Part shown: positions 8,730 to 17,876 of the stretch, piece after piece
How positions within the stretch are numbered: the first letter of the stretch is position 1
Layout of the letters: every line of letters starts with the position of its first letter
Assembly: GCF_042956465.1 (NCBI RefSeq)
Contig: NZ_JBIBGL010000002.1
Span: 310,001-374,000, forward strand
Origin: Embleya sp042956465
Lineage (GTDB): Bacteria > Actinomycetota > Actinomycetes > Streptomycetales > Streptomycetaceae
DNA length: 64,000 nucleotides
Direction of reading: 5' to 3'
Made by a program: the position numbers and the translations under genes
The notes under the pieces: model-generated
Told to the model about the DNA's origin: nothing
The model's input: only the letters and a program-made list of their open reading frames with translations
Databases searched by the model: none

Positions 8730-10595
8730 TCAGCGGTTGGGGTTGTCCTCGGGGAGGACGCCTTTGGCGAGGACGTCGACGCCGCAGATCTCCTTGGCGG
8801 CGGTGACCGGGTCGACCGGGAAACGGAACGAGGTGCGCTCGAAGGCGCCGGTGAAGTTCTTCTTGAAGCGGCTCCAGGACATCGGTTCGTGGACCGAGTC
8901 CTGGAGCTCCTTGAGCTTGCCCCGGTTGGCGTCGCCGCAGGTGAGGGCGTAGCGGGCGGCCTTGACCCGGACCGGGTCGATGCCCGGCGGCAGGACGGCG
9001 TCGGGGGAGGCGTACTGGGCGAAGACCCAGGCGATGTCGATCGCCTTCTCGTGGCCGGGGCGACCGCGGGTGGTGAGTTCGACGTGGGCGGCGAGCGGAT
9101 AGGCCAGGCCCAGGATGTCGACGGAGACGCCGTCGAGCGGGGTGTTGGCGCCGTTCATGCCCAGGTTGCTCCAGACGGTGGCGACCGGGGCGGGCAGGTC
9201 GGGGTCGAGCGCGGTGACGTAGAAGCCGTCGTACCAGGGGTAGACGATCACGTGCGTGTGGTCGGCGCGGGCGGCTTTCGCGGCGGCGGGGAAGCGTGGG
9301 TAGTTGGCCACGTAGGAGTACGCGGTGACCGGGTTGGCGACCTTGAGCGCGCCGATGTAGAAGGCGCGTTCGTCGGCGATGCCGCGCGGGCCGATGCCCT
9401 CGTAGGGCACCCGGAAGCTGATCGCGCAGACCGCGGCCCAGCCGATCAGGATCGTGGCCGCCGGGATCACGAGCCGGTTCGCGGGGACCAGCAGGATCGG
9501 CAGGAGCAGCATGAACAGCCCCGGCAGCAACATTCGGGCGTGCATGAAGTCGCCGCCGACGCGGATCACGTAGAGCAGCATCGCCAGGCCGCACAGGGCG
9601 GGCACCGCGAACACGGTGATCCGGGCCCGGCCGGCCCGGTCGATCGCGCGCAGGCGCGCACCCGCGCCGGCGGGGTCGCGCAGACGGGGTGCGGACAGGC
9701 CGATCAGGACGGCCAGGAGCACGACGAACGGGATCCACAGGTGGTACGGGTCGGTCAGGTCGCGGACGTAGTTCCAGCCTCGGGACCAGTCGGCGGCGGA
9801 GGCTTCCTTGGTGACGGCCGGCAGCGGGAGCAGGACGCCGTAGTAGCCCATCCGGAAGATCTCGTACAGCAGCGGCACGGTGAACGCGGTGCCGAGCAGG
9901 GCCAGGGCGTGCGGTAGGCGCGGACGGCGGATGAGCGCGAGCGCGATCAGGAAGCCGAGCGTGGCGATGGCCAGGTCGGGCCGCACCATCGGGCCCAGGC
10001 CCGCCAGGAAGGCCAGGCCGTAGGTGACCCGGGCGCGCGGGTCGTGCGGGAGGCGGACCAGCAGCCACCAGCAGCCGGCGGTCCACAGCGTGGTCAGGCC
10101 GGTTTCCAGGCCGGAGGTGGCGAAGTCCCACACCGGCGGCAGCGCGAGCATGGCGATCACGCCGAGGGGCACCAGCCGGATCGTTGTGGTGCTGCGGGTG
10201 TACAGCCGGCGGGTGGTGTGCAGGGCCAGCGCGTAGCCGGCCGTGGTGCACAGCAGGCCGAGGTGGACCGCGAGCCGGCCCACGTCCATCTGGGTGATCC
10301 ACGAGGCCGGCACCAGGATCCACTGCCACAGTGTGCTCGTGGACGCCTCGGCGCGTTCGCCGACGTTGAACACCGGGCCGTGGCCGGCCAGGATCTGGCG
10401 CACCGTGCGGGTGAAGATCAGGCCGTCGTCGCTGATCCAGCGTCGATGCCAGCCCAGGACCAGCAGAATCAGCGTGGGCACCAGCACCATCGCGGTGTTC
10501 CAGCGGGTGATGCCGCGGGGCTGCGGGCCGTCCGTGCAGGGATGGGCCCGCCGCCCGGAGCGCGAGCGCCCGGAAAGCACACTCACGAGGCTCAT
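8730..10595 (-). CDS. GT-C-type membrane glycosyltransferase, AftB/ZomB-like (paralogue 2)
   Basis: The 621-residue polytopic protein is the closest paralogue of the gene at 6047. Identical blocks include SDDGLIF after the first helix (Asp56-Asp57), FATSGLETGLTTLWTAG, YEIFRMGYYGVLLPLPA, GGDFMHARMLLPG and GIGPRGIADER. The C-terminal soluble domain keeps two Cys (TCGDA and KEICGVDV) also present in paralogue 1. The ATG at 10595 has a GGAG about 11 bases upstream. It converges on the SDR gene with 40 bp between stop codons. Function is inferred as transfer of a sugar from a polyprenyl-phosphate donor outside the membrane. The strong identity to paralogue 1 suggests a fairly recent duplication. 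Confidence 0.7.
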   Translation of the reverse strand: MSLVSVLSGRSRSGRRAHPCTDGPQPRGITRWNTAMVLVPTLILLVLGWHRRWISDDGLIFTRTVRQILAGHGPVFNVGERAEASTSTLWQWILVPASWITQMDVGRLAVHLGLLCTTAGYALALHTTRRLYTRSTTTIRLVPLGVIAMLALPPVWDFATSGLETGLTTLWTAGCWWLLVRLPHDPRARVTYGLAFLAGLGPMVRPDLAIATLGFLIALALIRRPRLPHALALLGTAFTVPLLYEIFRMGYYGVLLPLPAVTKEASAADWSRGWNYVRDLTDPYHLWIPFVVLLAVLIGLSAPRLRDPAGAGARLRAIDRAGRARITVFAVPALCGLAMLLYVIRVGGDFMHARMLLPGLFMLLLPILLVPANRLVIPAATILIGWAAVCAISFRVPYEGIGPRGIADERAFYIGALKVANPVTAYSYVANYPRFPAAAKAARADHTHVIVYPWYDGFYVTALDPDLPAPVATVWSNLGMNGANTPLDGVSVDILGLAYPLAAHVELTTRGRPGHEKAIDIAWVFAQYASPDAVLPPGIDPVRVKAARYALTCGDANRGKLKELQDSVHEPMSWSRFKKNFTGAFERTSFRFPVDPVTAAKEICGVDVLAKGVLPEDNPNR

Positions 10596-10674
10596 GGTTC
10601 GTTGACTCCAGACGGGGCGGGCGGGCCGACCACACCATAACCACTGATGATCGCCTGCCGGGCCGATGGCGGGC

Positions 10675-12552
10675 TCAGGAGGGGGTGCAGAATTTCTTCT
10701 CGGCCTCGATCGGGTTGGCCGGGATCCGCAGGTCGGTGCGGCCCGCGGCGCCGGTCAGGTTCTTCCAAAAGCGTGACGCGGACATCGGCTCGGTGACCGA
10801 GTCGACGAGTTCCTTGAGGTCGCCGCACCGCAGCGCGGCCCGGGCGGCCCGGATCTCCGCGGCGGGCGCGGCGTCCTCGGGCACCAGTGCGTCGCCGGCC
10901 GGGTCCACGTACAGCGCGACGTTCCAGGCGAAGGGCAGCAGTTTCTTGTGGCCCGCCGCGGTGTGCTGGGTCTCGGTGATGTGCGCGCCGACCGTGTTGG
11001 ACAGGCCCCACACGTCGACCACGATGCCGCCGGGCGGGGTGATCGAGCCGCCCACGCCCAGGCGGCCGATGACCAGGCCCTTGTCGAAGGGCAGATCACG
11101 GCGCAGCGGCAGCGGTGGGAGCTTCATGTAGTTCGGGTCCACGAACAACAAACGCTCGCCGGTGGCCTTTTCGTTGCGGAAAGCCTCTTTTATCGTCGGC
11201 AGCGTCCGGATGTGCGCTTCCTCGGTGGTGGGGTTGTCGGTCCGGGTCCAGGCGGCGTAGGTGTCGCGTTCGTTCCAGACCTGGTTGCCGTGGCCGTCGG
11301 GGGCGGGCGTGGTGATCACGCCGGAGCGCAGTGTGGTGCCGCAGACGACGGCCCAGACGGCGACGAGCACGATCGCCGGGGTGACCAGCCGGTCCAGCGG
11401 CGCGAGCAGGAGCGGGAGCAGTACCAGGAGCAGGATCGGCAGCCACATCCGGCCGTGCATGAAGTCGCCGCCGACCTTGAGCACGTAGACGGTCTGGCCC
11501 AGGGCGGCGACCAGGGGGGTGGCGATGACGATCCAGGTGCGTCGGTCGGCCGGGCGGCGCCGGGTGAGGGCGACCGCGGCGGCGACCAGGATCAGGATCA
11601 TCGGGATCCACAGGTGGTACGGCCGCATGTAGTCGGTCAGGTAGTCCCAGCCGCGACCCCACAACGAGCCCGATGCCTCCTTGGTGAGCGCGGGCATCGG
11701 GAAGATCAGGCCGTAGTAGCCCATTCGGAAGATCTCGTACGCGGCGGGCAGGAAGCCGGCGCAGGCCAGCATCGCCAGGGCCTTGGGCCAGCGCGCGCGG
11801 ATCAGCAGGAACTGGGCGACGAGCAGGACCACCATGGTCAGGCCCAGGTCGGGGCGGACCAGCGGGCCCAGGCCGAACCACAGGGAGAGCGCGAGGGTGC
11901 GGCGGGTGGTGTGGGTGTCGACCGGGCGCAGCCAGGTGCCGATCAGCAACCACCAGGACAGGCCGATCCAGAACAGGATCAGGCCGGTCTCCATGCCGGC
12001 GGTGGCGAAGTCCCACACCGAGGGGACGGCGATGAACACGAGCACGCCGGCGGGCAGCAGCAGTCGGGTGACGGCCATGCCGCGGAAGAGTCGGCGGGTG
12101 CCGTCCAGGGACAGCCACAGCCCGACCACGGCCAGGATCAGGCCGGTGTAGACGGCCGTGGGCGCGTAGTCGAACGGGGTGATCCACCCGAGCAGCGCGA
12201 GCAGCCACTGCCACAGCGTGCTGGTGGACGTCTCGACCCGTTCGCCGGAGCTGTACACCGGGCCGTTGCCGGCCAGGATCTCGCGGACCGCGCGGGTGAA
12301 GATCAGGCCGTCGTCGGTGATCCAGCGCTGATGCCAGCCCATGATCGCGAACACCAGTGTCGGCAGCCCCAGGGCGAGCAGGTCCGGCAACGGGACGCGC
12401 GGGTGCCGGCGCCGTGCCGAGGACGGATCCGTCGACGCGTCGGCGGGATCCGGCTCGGGAGCCGAGTGCGGCTCGCCGGTCGGGGACTGTAGGTCCGTGC
12501 CGGTGGCGCCCGAGGCGCCGGCGGGCCCGGAGGTGCCGGGGGGAGGGGTCAC
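10675..12552 (-). CDS. GT-C-type membrane glycosyltransferase, AftB/ZomB-like (paralogue 3)
   Basis: The 625-residue protein is the most divergent of the three. It keeps TDDGLIFTRAVREILAG (Asp80-Asp81), FATAGMETG, VRPDLG, YEIFRMGYYG and GGDFMHGRMWLP. Its C-terminal domain lacks the GIGPRGIADER block and differs in the middle, and it has a 50-residue Pro/Gly/Ser-rich cytoplasmic N-terminus. I chose the GTG at 12550-12552; an ATG at 12633 would add an Arg-rich leader that looks non-coding. It lies 79 bp upstream of paralogue 2 on the same strand, so cotranscription is likely. Its sequence divergence suggests a different acceptor. Confidence 0.68.
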   Translation of the reverse strand: MTPPPGTSGPAGASGATGTDLQSPTGEPHSAPEPDPADASTDPSSARRRHPRVPLPDLLALGLPTLVFAIMGWHQRWITDDGLIFTRAVREILAGNGPVYSSGERVETSTSTLWQWLLALLGWITPFDYAPTAVYTGLILAVVGLWLSLDGTRRLFRGMAVTRLLLPAGVLVFIAVPSVWDFATAGMETGLILFWIGLSWWLLIGTWLRPVDTHTTRRTLALSLWFGLGPLVRPDLGLTMVVLLVAQFLLIRARWPKALAMLACAGFLPAAYEIFRMGYYGLIFPMPALTKEASGSLWGRGWDYLTDYMRPYHLWIPMILILVAAAVALTRRRPADRRTWIVIATPLVAALGQTVYVLKVGGDFMHGRMWLPILLLVLLPLLLAPLDRLVTPAIVLVAVWAVVCGTTLRSGVITTPAPDGHGNQVWNERDTYAAWTRTDNPTTEEAHIRTLPTIKEAFRNEKATGERLLFVDPNYMKLPPLPLRRDLPFDKGLVIGRLGVGGSITPPGGIVVDVWGLSNTVGAHITETQHTAAGHKKLLPFAWNVALYVDPAGDALVPEDAAPAAEIRAARAALRCGDLKELVDSVTEPMSASRFWKNLTGAAGRTDLRIPANPIEAEKKFCTPS

Positions 12553-12754
12553 GTGGTCTCGTTCGTTTCCTGGGCGGGGGCGCCCGCCGTCTGCTGCGCG
12601 TCGCTGCCGTCCCGCCGGCGGTCGACTGCCCACTGGGGAGCGCGTATCGGAAGTCGGCTGATCCTAACGCACCGGCCATGCGCCCTACTGGGGTGGCGGC
12701 AACGGGCGGCAGGCTTGCCCCGAACGGGGGCCGGGCCCGGCGGTCACGCACCGT

Positions 12755-12790
12755 ACTTGCATAGAGATTCGCATGTCCGTATAGTCATGC
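12755..12790 (+). promoter_or_regulatory. argC promoter overlapped by an ARG-box-like operator
   Basis: TTGCAT (12757-12762) and TATAGT (12780-12785) are separated by exactly 17 bp, forming a good sigma-70-type promoter. The interval is unusually AT-rich, with a TTGCATAGAGATTCGCATGT near-palindrome and a further CATGC half. This resembles the ARG boxes bound by ArgR, whose gene lies in this operon. Arginine-dependent repression by blocking RNA polymerase is inferred. A GAGGAGG ribosome-binding site follows at 12799-12804. Confidence 0.7.
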
Positions 12791-12809
12791 TCCTCACGAG
12801 GAGGCGGTA

Positions 12810-13838
12810 ATGGGGGCCAAGGCGGCACTGGCCGGGGCGAGTGGTTACGCGGGCGGGGAAATCCTGCGCCTGCTGCTCGCGCACCCGGAGATCGAGATCG
12901 GCACGCTCACGGCGGGGTCCAACGCGGGCCGACGCCTGGGCGAGCTGCAGCCGCACCTGTTGCCGCTGGCCGACCGGGTGCTCGCCGAGACCACCGCCGA
13001 GAACCTCGCCGGTCACGACGTGGTCTTCCTGGCCCTGCCGCACGGACAGTCCGGTGCGCTGGCCGCGCAGCTGGGCGCGGACGTGCTCGTGGTGGACTGC
13101 GGTGCGGACTACCGCCTGCGGGAGGCGGCGGACTGGGAGGAGTTCTACGGATCCTCCCATGCCGGGACATGGCCGTACGGACTGCCCGAGCTGCCGGGCG
13201 GCCGGGCCGCGCTGACGGGCACCAGGCGGATCGCCGTGCCGGGCTGCTATCCGACCGTCTCGCTGCTGTGCACGGTGCCCGCGCTGGCCGCCGGCCTGGT
13301 CGAACCCGACTGGGTCGTGGTGGCCGCCTCCGGCACGTCCGGAGCGGGCAAGGCGCCCAAGACGCACCTGCTCGGCAGCGAGGTGATGGGCTCCGCGAGC
13401 GCGTACGGCGTGGGCGGGGTGCATCGGCACACGCCCGAGATCATCCAGGGCCTGCGCGCGGTCACCGACGCGGACGTCACGGTCTCCTTCACCCCGACCC
13501 TGGTGCCGATGTCGCGCGGCATCCTGGCCACCTGCACCGCCCGGCTGGCGCCCGGTGTCGGCGCCGAGACGGTGCGCGCGGCGTATGCCGCGGCCTACGC
13601 CGACGAGCCCTTCGTGCACCTGCTGGCCGAGGGACAGTGGCCGGCGACCGCGATGGTCTACGGCGCGAACACCGCCGTATTGCAGGTCGCCGTCGACGAG
13701 CGGGCCGGCCGAGTGGTCGTGGTCGGCGCGATAGACAACCTCGCCAAGGGCACCGCCGGCGGCGCCATCCAGAGCACCAACATCGCCCTCGGCCTGGCCG
13801 AGGACCTGGGACTGAGCAAGACAGGGGTAGCACCGTGA
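12810..13838 (+). CDS. argC: N-acetyl-gamma-glutamyl-phosphate reductase
   Basis: The 342-residue enzyme makes N-acetylglutamate semialdehyde from N-acetylglutamyl phosphate with NADPH, the third step to arginine. The NADP-binding motif GASGYAG is at residues 9-15. The catalytic Cys146 sits in VPGCYPT, and the substrate-binding HRHTPEI follows. Length is typical. The ATG has a GAGGAGG site and is the first gene after the ARG-box promoter. The stop codon overlaps the argJ GTG (GTGA), so the two are translationally coupled. Confidence 0.97.
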   Translation: MGAKAALAGASGYAGGEILRLLLAHPEIEIGTLTAGSNAGRRLGELQPHLLPLADRVLAETTAENLAGHDVVFLALPHGQSGALAAQLGADVLVVDCGADYRLREAADWEEFYGSSHAGTWPYGLPELPGGRAALTGTRRIAVPGCYPTVSLLCTVPALAAGLVEPDWVVVAASGTSGAGKAPKTHLLGSEVMGSASAYGVGGVHRHTPEIIQGLRAVTDADVTVSFTPTLVPMSRGILATCTARLAPGVGAETVRAAYAAAYADEPFVHLLAEGQWPATAMVYGANTAVLQVAVDERAGRVVVVGAIDNLAKGTAGGAIQSTNIALGLAEDLGLSKTGVAP

Positions 13839-14989
13839 GCGTCACCGCAGCAAAGGGCTTCCGGGCCTCGGGCGTGGCCGCGGGCCTCAAGAGCACGGGC
13901 CTGCCGGACGTGGCCCTGGTCGTCAACGACGGCCCCTCGATCGCCGGCGCGGCCGTGTTCACCTCGAACCGGGTCAAGGCCGCACCGGTGGTGTGGTCGG
14001 AGCAGGTGGTCAAGGCCGGCCAGGTGCAGGCGGTGGTGCTCAACTCCGGCGGCGCCAACGCGTGCACCGGCAGCGAGGGCTTCGGCAACACGCACGCCAC
14101 CGCCGAGCGGGTCGCCGAGCTGCTCGGGCTCAACGCGGGCGAGATCGTGGTGGCCTCCACCGGTCTGATCGGCCTGCAACTGCCGATGGACAAACTGCTG
14201 CCGGGCGTGGCCAAGGCCGCCGCGGCGCTGAGCGCGGACGGCGGCGAGGACGCGGCGATCGCGATCAAGACCACCGACACCGTGCACAAGCAGTCCGTCG
14301 TCACCGACCCCGCCGGGTGGACGGTCGGCGGGATGGCCAAGGGCGCGGGCATGCTGGCGCCGGGCCTGGCCACGATGCTCGTCGTGCTCACCACCGACGC
14401 CGCGGTCGACGCCGAGACGCTGGACGCGGTGCTGCGCGGCGCCACGCACACCACGTTCGACCGGATCGACTCCGACGGCTGCATGTCCACCAACGACACC
14501 GTGCTGCTGATGGCCTCCGGCGCCTCCGGCGTCGAGCCCGACCTCGCCGCGTTCGCCGAGGCGGTGCGCACCGTCGCCGGGGACCTGGCCCGGCAGCTGA
14601 TCGGCGACGCCGAAGGCGCGAGCAAGGACATCCGGATCGACGTCGTGGGCGGTGCGACCGAGGCGGACGCCCTGGAGGTGGCCCGCTCGATCGCCCGGAA
14701 CAACCTGTTCAAGTGCGCCGTGCACGGCGAGGACGCCAACTGGGGCCGGGTGCTGGCCGCGATCGGCACCACCGCCGCGGCGTTCGACCCGGATCGGCTC
14801 GACGTCGCGTTCAACGGCGTATGGGTGTGTCGCAACGGCTTCGTGGGCGAGGACCGCGAGCTGGTCGACATGACCCCGCGCGAGACGCACATCGTGGCCG
14901 ACCTGAACGCGGGCGACGCCGCCGTGACCGTGTGGACCAACGACCTGACGGCCGAATACGTGCACGAGAACTCGGCCTACTCGTCATGA
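13835..14989 (+). CDS. argJ: Bifunctional ornithine acetyltransferase / N-acetylglutamate synthase
   Basis: The 384-residue precursor transfers acetyl from N-acetylornithine to glutamate, giving the cyclic pathway. It self-cleaves before a Thr nucleophile. The cleavage motif is seen as KGAGMLAPGLATMLV, placing the nucleophile at Thr180. The GTG start at 13835 overlaps the argC stop and gives the usual length; the open frame further upstream is antisense to nothing useful and reads as out-of-frame argC. Whether it also makes N-acetylglutamate from acetyl-CoA cannot be told from sequence. The stop overlaps argB (ATGA). Confidence 0.96.
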   Translation: MSVTAAKGFRASGVAAGLKSTGLPDVALVVNDGPSIAGAAVFTSNRVKAAPVVWSEQVVKAGQVQAVVLNSGGANACTGSEGFGNTHATAERVAELLGLNAGEIVVASTGLIGLQLPMDKLLPGVAKAAAALSADGGEDAAIAIKTTDTVHKQSVVTDPAGWTVGGMAKGAGMLAPGLATMLVVLTTDAAVDAETLDAVLRGATHTTFDRIDSDGCMSTNDTVLLMASGASGVEPDLAAFAEAVRTVAGDLARQLIGDAEGASKDIRIDVVGGATEADALEVARSIARNNLFKCAVHGEDANWGRVLAAIGTTAAAFDPDRLDVAFNGVWVCRNGFVGEDRELVDMTPRETHIVADLNAGDAAVTVWTNDLTAEYVHENSAYSS

Positions 14990-15975
14990 CCGATACGGAC
15001 AGCCAGACGAGGGGGAGCGGGATGCGGACGGAATCGGCCGGCAAACAGGGCCGCAACAATGCGGCACTGACCAAGGCGCGCACGCTGATCGAGGCGCTGC
15101 CGTGGTTGGAGCGCTTCTACGGCAAGACCGTGGTGATCAAGTTCGGCGGCAACGCCATGGTCGACGACGCCCTCAAGCGCGCCTTCGCCCAGGACCTGGT
15201 GTTCCTGCGCTTCGCCGGGCTGCGCCCGGTGATCGTGCACGGCGGCGGCCCGCAGATCAGCGCGCAGCTGGACCGGCTGGGCATCGAGTCCTCGTTCGCG
15301 GGCGGCCTGCGGGTGACCACGCCCGAGGCGATGGACGTGGTGCGCATGGTGCTCGCGGGCCAGGTGCAGCGCGAGATCGTCGGCCTGATCAACGCACACG
15401 GCCCGTTCGCCGTCGGGATGACCGGCGAGGACGCGCACACGATGACCGCCGAGAAGCGGCACGCGATCGTGGACGGCGAGGCGGTCGACATCGGCCTGGT
15501 CGGCGACATCGTCGAGGTCGACCCGGGCGCGATCAAGGCACTGCTGCACGACAACCGCATCCCGGTGATCTCCTCGATCGCACGCGGCGCCGACGGGCAC
15601 GTCTACAACGTCAACGCGGACACCGCGGCATCCGCGCTGGCGGTCGCGCTGGGCGCGGAGAAACTGGTCGTGCTCACCGACGTCGAGGGGCTGTATGCGA
15701 ACTGGCCCACCAGCGACGAGGTGATATCCAGCCTGGACGCCGACGAGTTGGCGACGCTGATGCCGACGCTCTCCAGCGGCATGCTCCCCAAGATGGAGGC
15801 GTGCCTGCGGGCGGTGCGGGCCGGGGTGCCGGCCGCGCACGTCCTGGACGGGCGGGTCGCGCACTCGTTGCTGCTGGAAGTGTTCACCGACGAGGGGATC
15901 GGGACCATGGTGGTCCCGGCCCGGCAGTCCGGCGCGTTCGCCGGACACGACGACGAGGCGGAGGGGGCGGCATGA
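14986..15975 (+). CDS. argB: Acetylglutamate kinase
   Basis: The 329-residue amino acid kinase phosphorylates N-acetylglutamate, usually the arginine-feedback-controlled step. It has VIKFGGNAM, the VHGGGPQIS glycine loop, GGLRVTTPEAM, and an NVNADTAASALAVALGAEKLVVLTD core. The hydrophobic N-terminal helix ALTKARTLIEALPWLERFYG, typical of arginine-sensitive hexameric enzymes, is present. The ATG at 14986 overlaps the argJ stop. An alternative ATG at 15022 has a better ribosome-binding site (GAGGGGGAGCGG) and would shorten the protein by 12 residues. The stop overlaps argD. Confidence 0.95.
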   Translation: MTDTDSQTRGSGMRTESAGKQGRNNAALTKARTLIEALPWLERFYGKTVVIKFGGNAMVDDALKRAFAQDLVFLRFAGLRPVIVHGGGPQISAQLDRLGIESSFAGGLRVTTPEAMDVVRMVLAGQVQREIVGLINAHGPFAVGMTGEDAHTMTAEKRHAIVDGEAVDIGLVGDIVEVDPGAIKALLHDNRIPVISSIARGADGHVYNVNADTAASALAVALGAEKLVVLTDVEGLYANWPTSDEVISSLDADELATLMPTLSSGMLPKMEACLRAVRAGVPAAHVLDGRVAHSLLLEVFTDEGIGTMVVPARQSGAFAGHDDEAEGAA

Positions 15976-17180
15976 CGAACACCGGGACCGGTGCGCTGAC
16001 ACAGCGGTGGAACCGGTCGCTGATGAACAACTACGGCACGCCCTCGATCGAGCTGGTCAGCGGCTCCGGGGCGCGGGTCGTGGACAGCGCCGGCAACACC
16101 TACGTCGACTTCCTCGGCGGCATCGCGGTCAACTCGCTCGGCCACGCCCACCCTGCTATCGCCGCCGCGGTGAGCGAGCAGCTGGGCCGGCTGGGCCACG
16201 TGTCCAACCTCTACATCGCCGAGCCGCCGGTCGCGCTCGCCGAACGGCTGCTCGACCTGTTCGGCCGACCCGGCCGGGTCTACTTCGGCAACTCGGGCGC
16301 CGAGGCCAACGAGGCCGCGTTCAAGCTCGCCCGGCGCACCGGCCGGCCGCAGATCATCGCGGCCGAGGGCGGCTTCCACGGCCGCACCATGGGCGCGCTG
16401 GCGATGACCGGCCAGCCCGCCAAGCGCGAGCCGTTCGCCCCGCTGCCCGGCGGCGTCGACTTCGTGCCCTACGGCGACATCGAGGCGCTGCGCGCCGCGG
16501 TCGGACCGCAGACGGCCGCGGTGATCCTGGAGCCCATCCAGGGCGAGAACGGCGTGGTCATGCCCGGCGAGGGCTACCTGGTCGCGGCCCGGGAGATCAC
16601 CGCCGCGCACGGCGCGCTGCTGATCCTGGACGAGATCCAGACCGGCATAGCCCGCACCGGCGCGTGGTTCGCACACCAGCCACTGGGCATCGAACCCGAC
16701 GTGGTCACCCTGGCCAAGGGCCTGGGCGGCGGCCTGCCGATCGGCGCCTGTGTGGCGTTCGGCGCCGCGGCGCAGCTGTTGCAACCGGGCCAGCACGGCA
16801 CCACGTTCGGCGGCAATCCGGTGTGCTGCGCCGCGGCGCTCGCGGTGCTGGACACCATCGAGAACCAGGACCTGTGCGGGCGCTCGGCGCGCCTGGGCGA
16901 GCAGCTTCGGGCGGGCATCGAAAAGATCGCCCATCCGCTGGTCGCACGGGTCAGCGGAGCAGGGCTGTTGATCGGTATCGTGCTCACCGCACCGGTGGCG
17001 CCGGCCGTGCAAAAGGCGGCGCAGGACGCGGGCTTCCTCGTCAACGCCGCAGTGCCCACCCGGGTCAGGCTCGCCCCGCCGCTCGTCGTCGACGACGCGG
17101 ACGTGGACGCGCTGCTCGGGGCCCTGCCCGCCATCCTGGACGCCGGCCTCGCCGCCGCACCCGCCGGAGGAACACCGTGA
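15972..17180 (+). CDS. argD: Acetylornithine aminotransferase
   Basis: The 402-residue class III PLP enzyme converts N-acetylglutamate semialdehyde to N-acetylornithine with glutamate as donor. Visible motifs are NSGAEANEAAFKLAR, the FHGRTMGAL phosphate-binding segment, ILEPIQGENGV, LLILDEIQTGIARTG, and the PLP lysine Lys249 in TLAKGLGGGLPIGA. Start overlaps the argB stop (ATGA). Length is normal. A 42-bp gap separates it from argR. Confidence 0.96.
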   Translation: MTNTGTGALTQRWNRSLMNNYGTPSIELVSGSGARVVDSAGNTYVDFLGGIAVNSLGHAHPAIAAAVSEQLGRLGHVSNLYIAEPPVALAERLLDLFGRPGRVYFGNSGAEANEAAFKLARRTGRPQIIAAEGGFHGRTMGALAMTGQPAKREPFAPLPGGVDFVPYGDIEALRAAVGPQTAAVILEPIQGENGVVMPGEGYLVAAREITAAHGALLILDEIQTGIARTGAWFAHQPLGIEPDVVTLAKGLGGGLPIGACVAFGAAAQLLQPGQHGTTFGGNPVCCAAALAVLDTIENQDLCGRSARLGEQLRAGIEKIAHPLVARVSGAGLLIGIVLTAPVAPAVQKAAQDAGFLVNAAVPTRVRLAPPLVVDDADVDALLGALPAILDAGLAAAPAGGTP

Positions 17181-17222
17181 CCCACACCCGACGACGAGTC
17201 CGACGCTAGGCGAGGTCGTCCC

Positions 17223-17771
17223 ATGAGCAGCGAGCACAGCAGCGAAGCGACCCCGGTCGAGGGCGTGTACGCGGTGCCCAGCACCCGGATCGCCCGGCAC
17301 CGGCGGATCGTCGACATCCTGACCCGGCACCGGGTCCGGTCGCAGAACCAACTCGCCCGGCTGCTCGCCGAGGACGGCCTTGCCGTCACCCAGGCCACGC
17401 TCTCCCGGGACCTCGACGAGCTCGGCGCGGTCAAGATCCGCGACGGGGAGGGATCGCTCATCTACGCCGTACCGGCGGAAGGCGGCGACCGCACTCCCCG
17501 GGCGCCACTGGAGGACTCCGCGGTCGAGGGCCGGCTGTCGCGCCTGGCCGGCGAATTGCTGGTGTCGGCCGAGGCGTCGGGCAACCTCGTGGTGGTGCGC
17601 ACACCACCCGGGGCGGCCCAGTTCCTGGCCTCGGCCATGGATCACGCCGAGTCCCGGCTGATCCTGGGCACCATCGCCGGCGACGACACCATCCTGATGG
17701 TCTCGCGCGACCCCGAGGGAGGCGCGGCGCTCGCCGCCCACCTCCTGGCGCTCGCCGAGAACAAGGCCTAG
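17223..17771 (+). CDS. argR: Arginine repressor
   Basis: The 182-residue regulator has an N-terminal winged helix (about residues 20-90, with the SQNQLARLLAEDG helix and recognition region TQATLSRDLDELGAVK) and a C-terminal oligomerisation/arginine-binding domain containing VVVRTPPGAAQFLASAMD and ILGTIAGDDTILMV. ArgR hexamers with bound arginine repress arg promoters; the ARG-box-like site before argC is the likely local target, making this an autoregulated operon. The first 20 residues are variable. The ATG has AGGCGAGGTCGTCC upstream. Confidence 0.96.
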   Translation: MSSEHSSEATPVEGVYAVPSTRIARHRRIVDILTRHRVRSQNQLARLLAEDGLAVTQATLSRDLDELGAVKIRDGEGSLIYAVPAEGGDRTPRAPLEDSAVEGRLSRLAGELLVSAEASGNLVVVRTPPGAAQFLASAMDHAESRLILGTIAGDDTILMVSRDPEGGAALAAHLLALAENKA

Positions 17772-17876
17772 GCGACACGGGCCCGGCCACCCACACTTCC
17801 GCACCCCGCTAGAGCGCTCGGCTCCGGCGAAACACCGCACCAGATCCGCCCGATCACTCTTCGAAGGAGCACGCTC

